The translations under genes and the position numbers were made by a program. Positions 34,810 through 46,090 of a stretch of 64,000 nucleotides of DNA are shown piece after piece (position 1 is the first letter of the stretch; every line of letters begins with the position of its first letter). The notes below the pieces were generated by a model, which worked only from the letters and a program-made list of their open reading frames with translations, did not search any database and had not been told where the DNA came from. This DNA is from Lactarius indigo (lineage: Eukaryota; Basidiomycota; Agaricomycetes; Russulales; Russulaceae). The stretch covers positions 81,557 to 145,556 of the forward strand of contig JAFKAC010000126.1 of NCBI GenBank assembly GCA_025766275.1, in the 5' to 3' direction.

Positions 34810-35602
34810 AAGAACGAGACGGAGAATAGTTAACTTGTCGACCTATGTAAGTGACGATTGCCCTGCTCGTTTACGGTATATTGACACTCTCTACAGCGTC
34901 CCACACTATCTATGAGGTGAAATCGTGTGTAAAATACGTGTGATCCTTTCGAATTCCTGTTGTACGCGTGTTAGCTGTCCCTACGTCATCATTTTATTTA
35001 CAGTACAGTGCTTGTACTGCTTCAATATCAGAATTAAGAACGCTCTCGCAACATACAGCGATCAGATGAACTCAGGCTGGAGTGTGGAAACTGGCTTCAA
35101 ATGTTTCGATTGAGGTCTATCACCATTTAATGAGGACGGGACGTCCCCTTGATAGCAGCAGTGCGGGAAATGAGCTCGTCAAACTAAAGAGCAAAGGCGT
35201 GACTCACCCTTTTGAAATCTCGACGTATTTACGACGGCGCAAGCTCGCGTATTGATCCAACCGATTTCCAGTCCCGAGACGTAGGAGATTCACACATACA
35301 GAACCCTGGCGAAGATGGTGGTCGACAAACCTGGGACGAAACCCTAACCAGCTCATTGCAAGTGGCGTTAGCGCCCTCACCGATTGCGAAACCGGCACTT
35401 CGCATTGTAGTCGGAACTGGTTCCATGCAGAAGAGGGAACGCGACAGATCTATGAGCCTAGGATAAACACAAGAAAACACAAAATGTAAATATAGAGATA
35501 CAACGGTATCTATCCTCAAGACGTCCGAGTCGCCCGACACCTAATGTTCCGACGTTGTCCTACCTCTCAGCACGAGGGCATATGAAATCAGCGTTGCGTA
35601 CA
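34810..35602. other. convergent 3' region between NLR copy 3 and H2A.Z copy 3
   Basis: Equivalent to the corresponding regions of units 1 and 2. Presumptive 3' UTRs only; I see no gene. Confidence 0.45.
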
Positions 35603-36148
35603 TTACGCCGCCGGTGCGCCTTCCGGCTTCTTAATCTTCCCAGCAGTAAGGGTCTTATGAATGAACGGCAGGACACCACCACCAGCGATCGTCGCTCGCA
35701 CCAGCGTGTCGAGCTCCTCGTCTCCCCGGATAGCTAGTTGTAAATGTCGCGGCGTGATGCGCTTGACACGGAGATCTTTTGAGGCATTTCCTTGATCACG
35801 AGATGTGTAAGTAAAATACAGAGGAGAAAGGAGAGCACGCGACGGACCTGCTAGCTCCAAGACTTCAGCTGTGAGGTATTCCAGGATAGCCGAGGTGTAA
35901 ACAGCAGCCTTCGCGCCGATGCGGACGTTGTTCTGGGTGCGCTGTTTCAGGTATCTGTGGATACGACCAACGGGGAACTAGAAGCACGACGACCGCACGA
36001 TCAGCACCTGGTGCGGAGCGCGCGAGAACAAGGTGAGCAGGCAGACCTGGAGGCCGGCCTTCGCGCTGCGGGTCTGGAAGCCTTTGACCTCGGATGTAGG
36101 GGCCTCGCCAACTTTGGACTTTCCGCCTTTTCCGCCTTTGGGTGGCAT
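35603..36148 (-). CDS. HTZ1: histone variant H2A.Z, intact copy
   Basis: Three exons on the minus strand: 36148-36047, 35977-35848 and 35790-35603, giving 139 residues. The basic tail ([12 protein letters not shown]) leads to the histone fold: [50 protein letters not shown] split over exons 2 and 3, then [20 protein letters not shown] and [15 protein letters not shown]. The [19 protein letters not shown] segment and TIAGGG distinguish H2A.Z from canonical H2A, which has IIPRHIQLAIRNDEEL. The acidic-patch residues are present. H2A.Z replaces H2A in promoter and boundary nucleosomes and is deposited by SWR1-type remodellers. VLPFIHK in place of the more usual VIPHIHK is a mild divergence. It is the only undamaged copy in the array and so probably the functional gene. 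Confidence 0.93.
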
Positions 36149-36602
36149 GGCTTAGAACGTTGCTGATGCCGGACTGCAGTCAGGGGTTAGACATGAGGCG
36201 TTCGGACGGAACTTGGGAGGCGCGGGTGCCTCACCTGAAAAAGGGAAATGAAGTAAGGTCCGATGTGAGTTTGATGCGGTGTCCGGTGAGTAAATAGGAT
36301 CAACAGCTGCGATGGACACGCAGAGGAGAGAACGCGGAGGAAAGATGATGAGTGTTCGGTACAAGGAACGACTGATTCACGCTCCGCCGTGTTACGGCAA
36401 CGGACAGATAAACGGAGTCACGTGAACAGCGCGTCGAATCTCTCGCGGGACACCATGCGCTGTGCCATGCCTGACACGCGAATTACGTGGGAACAACAGC
36501 TAACGATTGATTGGAATGGTTTGGAACGCTAAGGTAAACATGTTACATAGACACAGACAATTCAGAACATCACAGGCTTTCAGATACACAGCTGTCAGAA
36601 GT
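36149..36602. other. upstream region of H2A.Z copy 3 and 3' flank of the next gene
   Basis: The 454 bases contain the end of repeat unit 3 (to about 36420) and then single-copy sequence. No gene is seen. It should contain the H2A.Z promoter, but I found no clear TATA box or MCB site. Confidence 0.45.
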
Positions 36603-37687
36603 TTAACGGGTGAGTGGTGCACGCTCCTCATCTTCAAGAACTATTCCTCCACGGCGCCACGAGGTGAGAAGACCAACAGCTCCCTTGAGGACCCAAATGA
36701 GGGACAGCAGGGCAAACACGAGCGACGACCAATGGATGAACGGTGAGTGCTGGCGGTCAAAGATTGCGAAGAGCGACCACGTGATCGCGATCGCAGCAGG
36801 GAGGTCGCCTTCAGGAGTTGAGAACGCATATGCCGCAGCAGTAGCTTCAAAGAAGAATCTTAAAACGGAGATTAATTAACACCAGTGTTGGAGGACGCGG
36901 GAACAGGAGCTTACAGTCCGAGGAAGACGAAAACCTTCGTCCACACGCCTGGGGGGTGGTTCCACGCGTTCGTACCGAAGGCTTCAAAGGCAGTGAGCAC
37001 GACGAGGATAGTCGTCCAGCCGTGGTAGAGCGAGAACGGAAGATGGACAAAGAGCTCGTCGGCGAGATTTGTGGGGCTATGGGATTTCTTGACGACATAG
37101 TAGATGTGCTATTGTGCTGTCAGTGATGGCACGCGGCAGACGGAGGCTATAGGGATCACGCACTGTCACAGCGGAGCTGACGAGAAGGGCAAATACGAAT
37201 GCTGTGTGCTTCGTGTCAGCATGCATGTGGATTGCTAACGTCCCGACACACCGAGCACATATTGCTTAGAAGCCCAAAGGTTCACATATATGGCGTTGAG
37301 TACTCCCAAAAGAGGGAAACGCCAGGAAATTCCGTCGATAATGACCTTCTTCCCGTCAGGGGTAAACTGGTAGACGACGGTACCCAACAAAAGGAGGTGA
37401 ATGAGTGACCTGTAAAGCAAGTCAATGCACGCGTGCTATAGACTGCGGAGCACACGGACCAGATGAGGAAGGCCCACGGGGAGGGCGTAATATATGTTTC
37501 TTTTCCTTTGAAGTATATGTCGCTGGGGACGAAGATGGTGGAAATGTTGGAGCCAAGGAACAACAAATACACTAGCACGTTGATGACCTGCGGTTCAATT
37601 GATTGAGCAAAAATTCTGCGAGAAGAAAAATCAAAAAATTTATTTGATCACCTTGAGAAAGATGTCGTCTTTCCAATTGTCCGCCAT
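36603..37687 (-). CDS. multi-pass integral membrane protein, unknown function
   Basis: The start is the ATG at 37685-37687 ([12 protein letters not shown]) and the stop is at 36603-36605. Several introns split it. Visible hydrophobic segments include [95 protein letters not shown] and [16 protein letters not shown], so about seven to nine membrane spans. The pattern [16 protein letters not shown] with buried Trp is faintly like TspO/tryptophan-rich sensory proteins, but I would not assign it. The C-terminus is hydrophilic ([11 protein letters not shown]). Confidence 0.8.
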
Positions 37688-38043
37688 GGTGGGTTGGTGA
37701 GGAGTTGGGAAGTGCGGAATGGTGCCACCGCAATGCGCCTCAGGCGAGGTTTATGAAGCCGATCGTGCGGAAGGTGTCGTGACCACCAACACGTGAGAAG
37801 TGACGTCATCGATGTTCCCCGTTAGAAGGCGACCCTGTCATCGCTGACGCGCCTCCGCATAAGTTCCGCTTCCCGTGCTCACCATGTGATCGTTTCGGAG
37901 CTTCCCTCTCAGGGTACCAAGGAAGGGTAATAAATACACACAGTTTATGAGATGAAATAATCTACGAGTTACAAAAGAGTGGACCCTAGCACAGGCCGGA
38001 CACACATGGACCATAATGTGACATGGTAGGCTGGCAGTAGGCA
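37688..38043. other. intergenic region, membrane protein promoter and ASF1 3' flank
   Basis: The 356 bases lie between two minus-strand genes. No gene or clear element is seen. Confidence 0.45.
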
Positions 38044-38798
38044 CTATGAGGTAGACGTTCCATTTGATTGATGCTCGGTCGCCGCATCATCGCCTTCGAG
38101 GTCGTTTGCCGAGGGAACAGCCGCTGAATTTGCCGCTCCGGCTGCTGTTACTGTCCCAGATTGTGGTGAGACGTCCCTATCATCACACTTCAGCACGACT
38201 GGACAGTGATGCCACGCTCACTTCACGTACCACTTTATTTGGAATCTCGTCACCCTCGGCTTTGCGCTGATATCCCTCACTAACTTTTCAAATTGGATTT
38301 TTTCCGGGGGTGCCAGTTTCATCTCCTCGTTGTCGTATTCTGTATTTTGATAATACCCCACGCGGACGAATTCCTGATCCCGGTATGACCCAGTCAAGAT
38401 GAGGGCTGCTACACCGAGCACATCTTCTGGAGGAATGCTTTGCGGGGATGGTGGGGAACCCTCAAACTCGAAGGCATTGACACCGACGGGCACAGGACCA
38501 ACCAAGCAATCGTCTAGTTCTTGGTCGAGCTCTGCATTGCCGGGCGAGGCAACGTAAATGAGGCGCCACTCGATATCTGAAAATGAAGGAATGAATAGCA
38601 CCAAGGACTCTTTGAATATGAATCACGAAACGCACCCTCCTTGAGAGCAGCTATGCACTCAAAAGTAACGCGGAAATGGTAGGGATCCAGAAAGCGCGCA
38701 GGATTGTTGAGAAACTCGACATTCTGAAGGGGCGAGAGTAAGTCGCGTAATACGAGAGATGGTAGACAAAACCGCACTCTTATGGTAACGATTGACAT
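38044..38798 (-). CDS. ASF1: histone H3-H4 chaperone Asf1
   Basis: Four exons on the minus strand. The first encodes only MSIVTIR (38798-38778). The second starts at 38724 with NVEFLNNPARFLDPYHFRV. The third carries DIEWRLIYVASPG, DQELDDCLVGPVPVG, FEFEGSPP, DVLGVAALILTGSYR, EFVRVGYYQNTEY and KPRVTRFQIKW. An intron inside the final Trp codon leads to the short exon beginning DVSPQSG and ending NGTSTS. The total is about 195 residues. This is the complete Asf1 immunoglobulin-like core plus a brief acidic tail, as in other fungi. Asf1 hands H3-H4 dimers to CAF-1 and HIRA during replication and transcription. Two ACGCGT sites lie just upstream, and the gene is divergent from the RasGEF. Confidence 0.95.
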
Positions 38799-38905
38799 GT
38801 CGTGCGTGTCGCGAAGGGATATCAGATACGCAACGAACGATTAGGCCTAGGATGAGGCCGTGATGAGGTGTTGCAGAGGTGTGACGAGAAAAGTCGCGTC
38901 TGGTC

Positions 38906-38940
38906 ACGCGTTATCAACGGCGTCACGATGAGTCACGCGT
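38906..38940 (-). promoter_or_regulatory. pair of MluI cell-cycle boxes upstream of ASF1
   Basis: ACGCGT occurs at 38906-38911 and 38935-38940, 108-142 bases before the ASF1 start and in the 455-base divergent region shared with the RasGEF. ACGCGT is the binding site of the G1/S factor MBF in yeasts. S-phase expression of ASF1 by this route is inferred. Confidence 0.5.
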
Positions 38941-39253
38941 GGACCCAATTGTTTCTCGAGGACTGGTCTCGAATCGGCAACCTGAAGAGGCGTCCATCCA
39001 CCAACTCGCCAATCCTTGTAAGTCCCCATCGACGCTTGTGTCAGGTTTTAGCTCAGTTTTTGAGAGGACTGAACGCTGGGGCATGATTCTTTCTGCGTCA
39101 GCCTCTCGCATGCTTTGAAAAATATCGACGACCACCGAAAGGACGACAAACGATTGAACGCTTTTCCATTCTTTATGCTTTGCTAGACCGCTATTTTTGT
39201 CGCTTATCCTGTGCTCTCGACCACTCTCGCAACGCCACACGTCCTCCATTGAC

Positions 39254-42200
39254 ATGTCTCAGCCACCAGATCTTCTCATTTCAGACGACGACAACGACAC
39301 ATCTCAGGTCTCCACCCCAGTCCTCTCACAACAATTACCCACCGCCCCTTGCCGCCCTCCTTCTCTCACACCCGACAGTCCTCCTTCCGATCCAACCAAT
39401 CCCAGCTCCGCCCCACCTACTAATTCCAGCCACCTCCGTCTTCCTATCCCCACCCCCTCCGCGAATCTCTCTCAAACCTCCTTTGCCTATTCTGGCGTGA
39501 GTGAGGATGAAGGCGGTATGGACTTCAATCTCCCACCAGAGATTGCGTCCGCCGACATTTCAATCGCACGTAAGTTTTTGTGCTAGACTTTCCATACCGC
39601 TCTCTGTCTCTCTGTCTCTCTGTGGCCCATGTACCGCGCTCCTCACCCTACACTTTGGACGCCCTTGCGTCATGGAATTGAGGTGCATTGATGCACCTTA
39701 TTGTGCTCTAGTTTCCTGTGTTTCTATGTGAAGGCGTATCGCGCTTCCTGTGGCAACTGAGGCTTCCATTTTCGGCCACCCGTTTCACTCACGTCAAATT
39801 GTCTATACGGAGCGTGGCACGTGAACACCCTAGGGGCGTGGCAGAACGTCCAGTCCTCAATTAATCTCGTTCCCGCGTTCTTTATCTTTCTTACTGACTT
39901 GGTCTGTTGCTCCTACGGCATAGCCGATGGTTCTTTCGTGGAGACTTCATCTGGGCAGGCTGCGCGTGAGTTGAAGAAACGGTATGACCGTCTTCTCAAA
40001 GTCAACAAGGAACTCCGCTCGCCATATGCTATTACCGCATTCGTCAATCAGCATGGAAAACAAATGTACCGTGTCGGGTACGTGCACACACGCACTTTCA
40101 ATCTCACGAGAGAGCTGACTATCACCTCTGCGCCTCAGGCACCGTGATCAGTCTGCCCCTGCGGCAGACGCAGAACATCGCACAACCATGCAACTCGAGC
40201 AGTCCCCTTCGTCCCCTGAAGGGCGGCAGGGACAGACGCGTCGTAAGTCATATGGCACCACCGCAGAGCGCAATTCATCTCGCAAGAGCCGGATGAGCAT
40301 GCATGCACTTCTCCCAGCTACCATATTTCCTAGCGCCACCGTGCGTAGCAGCGAAGCAACAGCAAACATGCGCTCCCCCCCGTTGCGTAAGCTTCGCAAG
40401 GCACGTTCGAATCCTCAAATTTCTGCCGATCCCGTTCCGCCGCAACCGCCACCTGCGCGTGGCCATTCCCAAAGTGTCACAGCAGCAGACCTTCCGCGCC
40501 TACCAATATACTCTCCACCCAGCGGACCGGTGTCCACTCCGTACCCCCAACCGTTGATCCGCGATGGTTTTGCAGATGTCATGCGCTGGGGTGTAGAGAG
40601 CGGACCGTCGTCTCCTATCAGTTCGCGTCATTCACATGGTTCGGAAGTTTCCCCTGGTCCCGGGCCGTTCAATCCGTTCGGATCAGGAGTCTTTTTTGAA
40701 TCGCCCACGCCCGCAAGGTCACCGGAAGGCTATTTACACATCCCATTGTTGCGAGAGATGCAATCTTTTGAGTCGGGAATGACAGCTAGGGCAGAACCAC
40801 CGCTCAGAGTAGCAATACCGAGTAGCCTGCCTCCGATTAGTTCACTAGTCGCTGACGCATCGCCAGTTGCGGACGAAGCCCCTTCCCTACCTCCAGGACT
40901 AGGCCCATCTGGTAACCAAGACACTAGCTCGTTGCTTTTGGCATCCGAGGAACAAGATGTGGAGCTCCTCCCATCATCTCCGATCCTTTCGCCCTTGCCT
41001 CCTTCCCCACAGGCTAATCTCCCTGATCCCACGTACCGCCTAACGTATGAGACCATGATGCACACTCGCTACTCCACCGAAGTATTTGACGTGTTGCAAA
41101 CTTATCGCGGCCTACCTGTGCTTGAGCGACTCCTCGAAGACTCGGAGACAACTGTGATCAAGATGACGCTCACCACAGACGACAGCGCTGCGCCACGTAA
41201 TGACCCACGGTTCGTCATCTGGGGAACGGTCTCGATGGAGTCCCAAGCGGATGATTCACAGACATCGCGACGGAGTAGTGGTGAGTTTGTACACCTGGTA
41301 ACTACCGATGGTCCTGAGCGCGAGCGCGTGCTCGTGGCTGCGACGATCGAGCGGTGGCTGGCCCAACTCACGAGTGCTCTTGACTACGACGAACTGCTAG
41401 TTTTTTTCCTCACTTACCGCTCCTACATCACGGCCCTCGATCTCTGCCACTTGTTAATATGTCGCTTTCATTGGGCGCTCGGACGTAGTGCGGACGGTGG
41501 GGACGACATGGTGCGCCGAGTTGTCCGCGTCCGGACATTCGTCGCGATCCGGTATTGGTTGTTGACTTTCTTCGCTGTGGATTTTGTGCCTAACCGCGAG
41601 CTCCGCCTTGTGTTGGCGAGCTGGCTAAATACCCTCCGACGGGATCCCATACTGCAAAAGCACACCGATGCGATGGTGAGACACCGCGGTCCGATCTCGG
41701 CGTTGCCTGGCTCTGACGATAGGTGTGACGTAGAGTATCGTACGTAAGTTGGTGTCGGTCGCCCGAGACGCCAAAGAGGTGCATTTGCAACGCCCGCGAG
41801 CGTCGATCTCCAAGCCGAGCAGCGGGATGGGCACCCCAAATGGAGCCGCACGGAGGTCATCCTCGGGTAACGACGAGGACCTGGACCTGGACTTCGTTGC
41901 GGAGCCCGCGCTGCTCAACAATGGTGGTTTTGGGAATGCCAAAGGTACGGCCGGTGCTGACGGGGCAGCTGTGATTCAGCAGCCCCTGCACCGCGCGATT
42001 ATGGAACACCGTCCGTCGTTGTCGGCGAATGTGTCACCGACGCCCGCTCTTCCCGTGCACCCCCCAAATGCGTTATCGCGAGCGTTCGCGAGCACCATGG
42101 GTAGGCTCGGCCGCTGGAAGCGCGCGCTTAACTCCGGCTTGCGTCATGCAGAAGATTCAGGACCCTCCGACGAAGTCTCGGCGTTCGATCTGGAGTTGCA

Positions 42201-44604
42201 TTCCGAAGGAGACGTGCGCTCTGGGGCGGAACAATACCCCAACGTGACTGAGACACGATGCGTTGTTGCGAAACCTACTCCTCAGGGACCTCTTCCCCTA
42301 CTACCTCTTCTCGCGCCTCTAGATCCACTTCCGTCTCTGGAGATCATTCATCCTACCCCCCCTACTCCTCCACCAGCCATCACGGTGGCCACCGCTGGCT
42401 CTCCCGAACCAGATTCTGTCCCGCCTAGTACATCGATCTCTAGTGATTCCCTCGCTGCGAATGGGGAGGCTGTCGAGGCCGTACGCGATGCCGTATTGAC
42501 GAACACAATCCCACCTGTCGAGGTTTCTTTGCGCGGAAAGTTGAGTAGCCGGACCTCTTCGAGCTCGACGAGCTCCTCCTCGAGTTATGGCGTGCCGGTC
42601 GCTCCCCAAGCAGCCTTCTATACTGACCGCTCGGCACTGGACCGATCCTGGCAGCTGGATGTCGTCTCGATCGACGATCTCAATCTTTCCGATACGTCGT
42701 CGGACACGTCGGAGCGGCGCGTGGCGCAGGCTGGGCCGAAGAAGCCGCCACGGCGCCTGCCGCTCCGACGGGCCTTCGAATTCGTAAATCGAAATCGAGA
42801 GAGCGTGTCGTCGATGGGATTCGCCTCGCAGGACGGATCGGCTCCCAGCGCGTCCAACTCGCGCCGATCAAGTGCCGTTTCCGGCGGTGGGCTTGAAGGT
42901 GTGCTCGGAAACACCATTCAGCAGTGGCAGGTGAATGCGCTAATTGACTCTCTGAGCGACGATGAGGACGAGGGTGATGTCGAGGACGCTCTGCGCCGCC
43001 TCGAGGGCCAGATGAACCGCCAGAAACAGCGCGCGAAGGAAACAAAGGTAGACAACTGGGTCAAGACGATCCGGGAGCGTCTTGCAGCTGGCGACTACGG
43101 CGACGAGGCCCCTCGTTTCCTCTCCGACGATGAGGAAGATGCGCCGAGCGTAGCTGGGACCGAGGGAGACATGGGTCGGCGGGGGTCCGCGCTAGTGTCA
43201 TCACCGTCACGCCCCGGCTCTCCGGCCTCGGTCCGGCACGTATCGTCGTTTGGGTTACTAGTTGACAGCACAACCCCCGTTCCTAGCCAAACCCCGCAGC
43301 CCGGATCAGTTTCCCCGGCGGCGTCGCGCTCCGCAGAAGACAAGAAGCCTGCGGTCGAGGACGCCGTTCCAGCCGAGATCCTCCGCGGCCGGCTGGTGGC
43401 GCATAATCCTACTCCGATGGTCGTCGCCAAGATACCCTCCACCCCTGCGCGTCTTCCCACGATGTATGGACTGGACTATCACCGCTCGTGGGTGCTCTCG
43501 GTCTCTACGCTCTCGCTCGCGATCCACTTCACGATGATCGACCGCGAACTGTTCCTTGCTATCAAGTTCGAGGAGCTGGTGTCGGACGACTGGCGCGGGT
43601 CGGAGGCTGCGCAAGTGGCGAACGTGCTTGACTGGGGACAGTTCCTCAAGGACCGAGCGCGCTGGAAGGCCCAGGGCGTGGAGGGCTACCATACAAGCGC
43701 CCTGGTTGCTGCCCGCGCACGGTTCAACCTCGTTACGAGTTTCGTCATCTCTGAAATCGTGGATACGCCGCTTGAGCACCGTTTCCCGATCGTTTCCAAA
43801 TTTATCCGCGTTGCTTGGGTGCGCCATATATATATATATTTTAAGCGCATTGTCTCATAGTTAATTTTTATATTTTTGCAGAAATGCTACCAGCTGAACA
43901 ACTTCAGCTCGGTTTTGGCAATCGTCGCTGGCTTGCGGAGCGATTGGGTGTCGCGCGCGATGAGACGAGGGTGGGAACCCCTCGGCGTCCACAACCTCCG
44001 AATCTTGAAGGACCTTACGGTCCTCGCGGATGCCACGGACGATTTTAAGCACATCCGCGGGGCGGTCGCGCGACTGACTGATCCCAAGCTCGCAACTGGT
44101 GCCTCTGAAGAAGCGTCCTCCGTACGCAGCTCAACGCGCGGGAAGCTGACCGATGGGAAGCCTCCAACTGGCATACCCTTCCTTGGTATGTTTTCCTTCC
44201 ATTAAAAAAAAATTATTATTTCCAGTTCAGAGTTCTGACTCGGGCGTGCAGGAATCTATCTCGCACCGCTACGGCGAGTCAACCGCCTCCCAGACCTGAT
44301 CGATCCTACCTCGCCGACAGAGCCGGTCAGCACCGATCCAGAATCGGGGAACTTTTCAGCGCCGGCGCACCCGGAGGTGTTTGATGCCCTCCCTGAGCTC
44401 CCACTATCTATGCACCTCGAGCCGCTGATCAACGTGCACAAGCAACGACTTGTTGCGCGGACAGTCAAGGCGCTCGTTGCTGGTCAACACTTGGCGAGCC
44501 GAGTGCAGCACCCGATCGATCGACGGTTGTTCCAGCGCTGTCTGCGTCTACGCGGGCTTGACTACGCCACGCTACAACAAAAGCTGGCGATGTATTCCGA
44601 TTGA
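39254..44604 (+). CDS. Ras-family guanine nucleotide exchange factor, Lte1-like
   Basis: The start is the ATG at 39254 (MSQPPDLLISDDD). Exon 1 ends at 39569; exon 2 runs from 39924 to about 40078 (SGQAARELKKRYDRLLKVNKEL); then come three long exons and a last one ending at 44604, for roughly 1550-1600 residues. The N-terminal third is Ser/Pro-rich and disordered. A RasGEF N-terminal (REM-like) domain spans about 41020-41670 (IERWLAQLTSALDYDELLVFFLTYRSYI). A long low-complexity linker follows. The catalytic RasGEF (CDC25 homology) domain is at about 43480-44600 (LAIHFTMIDRELFLAIKFEEL, RFNLVTSFVISEI, CYQLNNFSSVLAIVAGL, IPFLGIYLAPL). Widely separated REM and GEF domains resemble Lte1, a mitotic-exit regulator, more than Cdc25. 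An AT-rich intron lies at about 43829-43881. Confidence 0.88.
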
Positions 44605-44970
44605 CGTCGTTGGCAGTACCGATGGATGGTGAGAGGACGAGAAGGGCTATAACAGTATTTTCGCCACGTGCAGTATTACCTCTTTTGTTGTCGCATATTC
44701 TTCTTATCTTCGTTCTGCTGTCTAAAGTTTTGGGCTCTTAGGATTTTCGCTTTATGGTACACACGATGTAGATTTTTTTTTTTGCGACCAGGGGGCCCCT
44801 CGATCGGCTTCTTGGTCAAATCAACAACACAATACTTTGCAAGTACAGATAAAAAACATTTGTGGGTCAAAGAAGAGTGATACATTCATTTGCCTTTCGG
44901 GGTAATAATAGCTCCAATTCCGCGGATCCGTATGGTGGCGACCAAGCAGGGTCGCTTGGTGCTCCACCCG
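44605..44970. other. convergent intergenic region
   Basis: The 366 bases lie between the RasGEF 3' end and the 3' end of the minus-strand four-TM gene. They contain T-rich runs (for example at 44772-44784) and no gene. Confidence 0.5.
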
Positions 44971-45576
44971 TCAAAACTGTCCGTATAAATGAGGGCCGCC
45001 GAGCTTGCGCATGCGCATGCTCTGGAACAACGCGACCAAGAGGAGTGCGCCGGCCAGAGGCGCAAGCACGGCCTGCGCAACGATCGTGCCCATCCCGGTG
45101 CCAGTCTCCCAGCTGATATCGCCGCGCTGCGCAAAGACGCCCGTGAAGACCGTCATGCCAAAACCGAGGAAATACATGAGTGCGCATGCGGCGAGCACGC
45201 AGAGGTTGAAGCCGGACGCGGCGGGGTCAAAGTACCCCGGGGTCGTCGCGAGGGCGGGGTGGTACAGCGCTGCGCGCGCCGCCATGCGCAGGAGCGTTGC
45301 GTCGTGGAGGATCGTCAGGCCTGCGGCGGGGATGTTGAGGAAGAAGGAGACGGTGCCGAGGTCCGTGAAGGCGAGCGCGAGCACGGGCGTGGAGAGCCCC
45401 AGCGTTGCGAGGGTCGTGTAGTAGAGGGGCTTGGGGAGCGGGTTGAAGCGCTCGCTCATGGTGGCGGGGTCGGTGGTGGCGCTGGTAGTGGTTGGGGATG
45501 TGGATGGGAGGAAGGAAGGCGGGTTTGGCGAGCCGAACTCGCTGGGTCGGGTTACGCGCACAGTGGGGTGCGTCAT
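44971..45576 (-). CDS. small membrane protein with about four TM segments, unknown function
   Basis: A single uninterrupted frame of 201 codons. The first Met opens a Pro/Ser/Thr-rich leader; MSERFNPLPK at codon 40 is an alternative start. Hydrophobic segments are TLATLGLSTPVLALAF, VSFFLNIPAAGLTIL, LCVLAACALMYFLGFGMTVFTGVF and IVAQAVLAPLAGALLLVALF. The C-terminus is MRKLGGPHLYGQF. I recognise no family. High GC allows long chance frames, but the membrane pattern and conventional spacing support a real gene. Confidence 0.65.
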   Translation of the reverse strand: MTHPTVRVTRPSEFGSPNPPSFLPSTSPTTTSATTDPATMSERFNPLPKPLYYTTLATLGLSTPVLALAFTDLGTVSFFLNIPAAGLTILHDATLLRMAARAALYHPALATTPGYFDPAASGFNLCVLAACALMYFLGFGMTVFTGVFAQRGDISWETGTGMGTIVAQAVLAPLAGALLLVALFQSMRMRKLGGPHLYGQF

Positions 45577-46090
45577 GGAGCTGCGGGGTCGGCCGTGAGA
45601 TCTGTTGCTGGCTGTAACGTCACTCTCTCGGTATCTTCTCGGTCTTCCATTTCAGAACCAGGGTGAACTGTTTGTTTTTCTCAGTGGTTTCGCCAAGGGT
45701 TTCGCCGTTCTTCAGGCGAGCACGATATACAGTCGAAGAATCTGTACATGGCTACGTCGCAGCCCCAGATCTGAGTTGCAGGACCCATCATCTCGATCGA
45801 TGTCGGTTGTCGGTTCTGACAGAATGACGCCCGGATCACTTGTTGTCCAGATAAGGGAACTGGCACTGTAACGGCATGGGTATTTGCAAGATTTACTGGA
45901 AGGCACGAGGCCTCAATGAGGTTGAAAAATACCACCTCGTGAATCGTTTTTAAATAGAAAGGGCATGGGCATGGGACATGCACAATTTAATGGCTCTACT
46001 ACTGCCATGCATTACCACCCCATCCCACCCAAATCATTTAAAAGGAATCGGTTTGCGCTGTACGTTGTACACGCAAAAAATCTAGCGAAG
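45577..46090. other. intergenic region between MCM10 and the four-TM gene
   Basis: The 514 bases contain the promoter side of the four-TM gene and the MCM10 3' flank. Nothing else is visible. Confidence 0.45.

Larger units (their letters stand above)
28456..36420 (+). repeat. tandem segmental repeat, unit 3
   Basis: This is a full-length unit starting at AGGATGTCCGTGACC with no transposon insertion. It contains the 5' segment, an intact NLR gene (31226-34809) and the only intact H2A.Z gene (35603-36148). Similarity to the end of unit 2 fades between about 36390 and 36420, after which single-copy genes begin. Confidence 0.88.

Noticed and set aside
45005..45666. Plus-strand frames of 138 and 225 codons opposite the four-TM gene
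   Set aside because: Low-complexity Arg/Gly/Glu composition, and they are antisense to a frame with a clear membrane-segment pattern.
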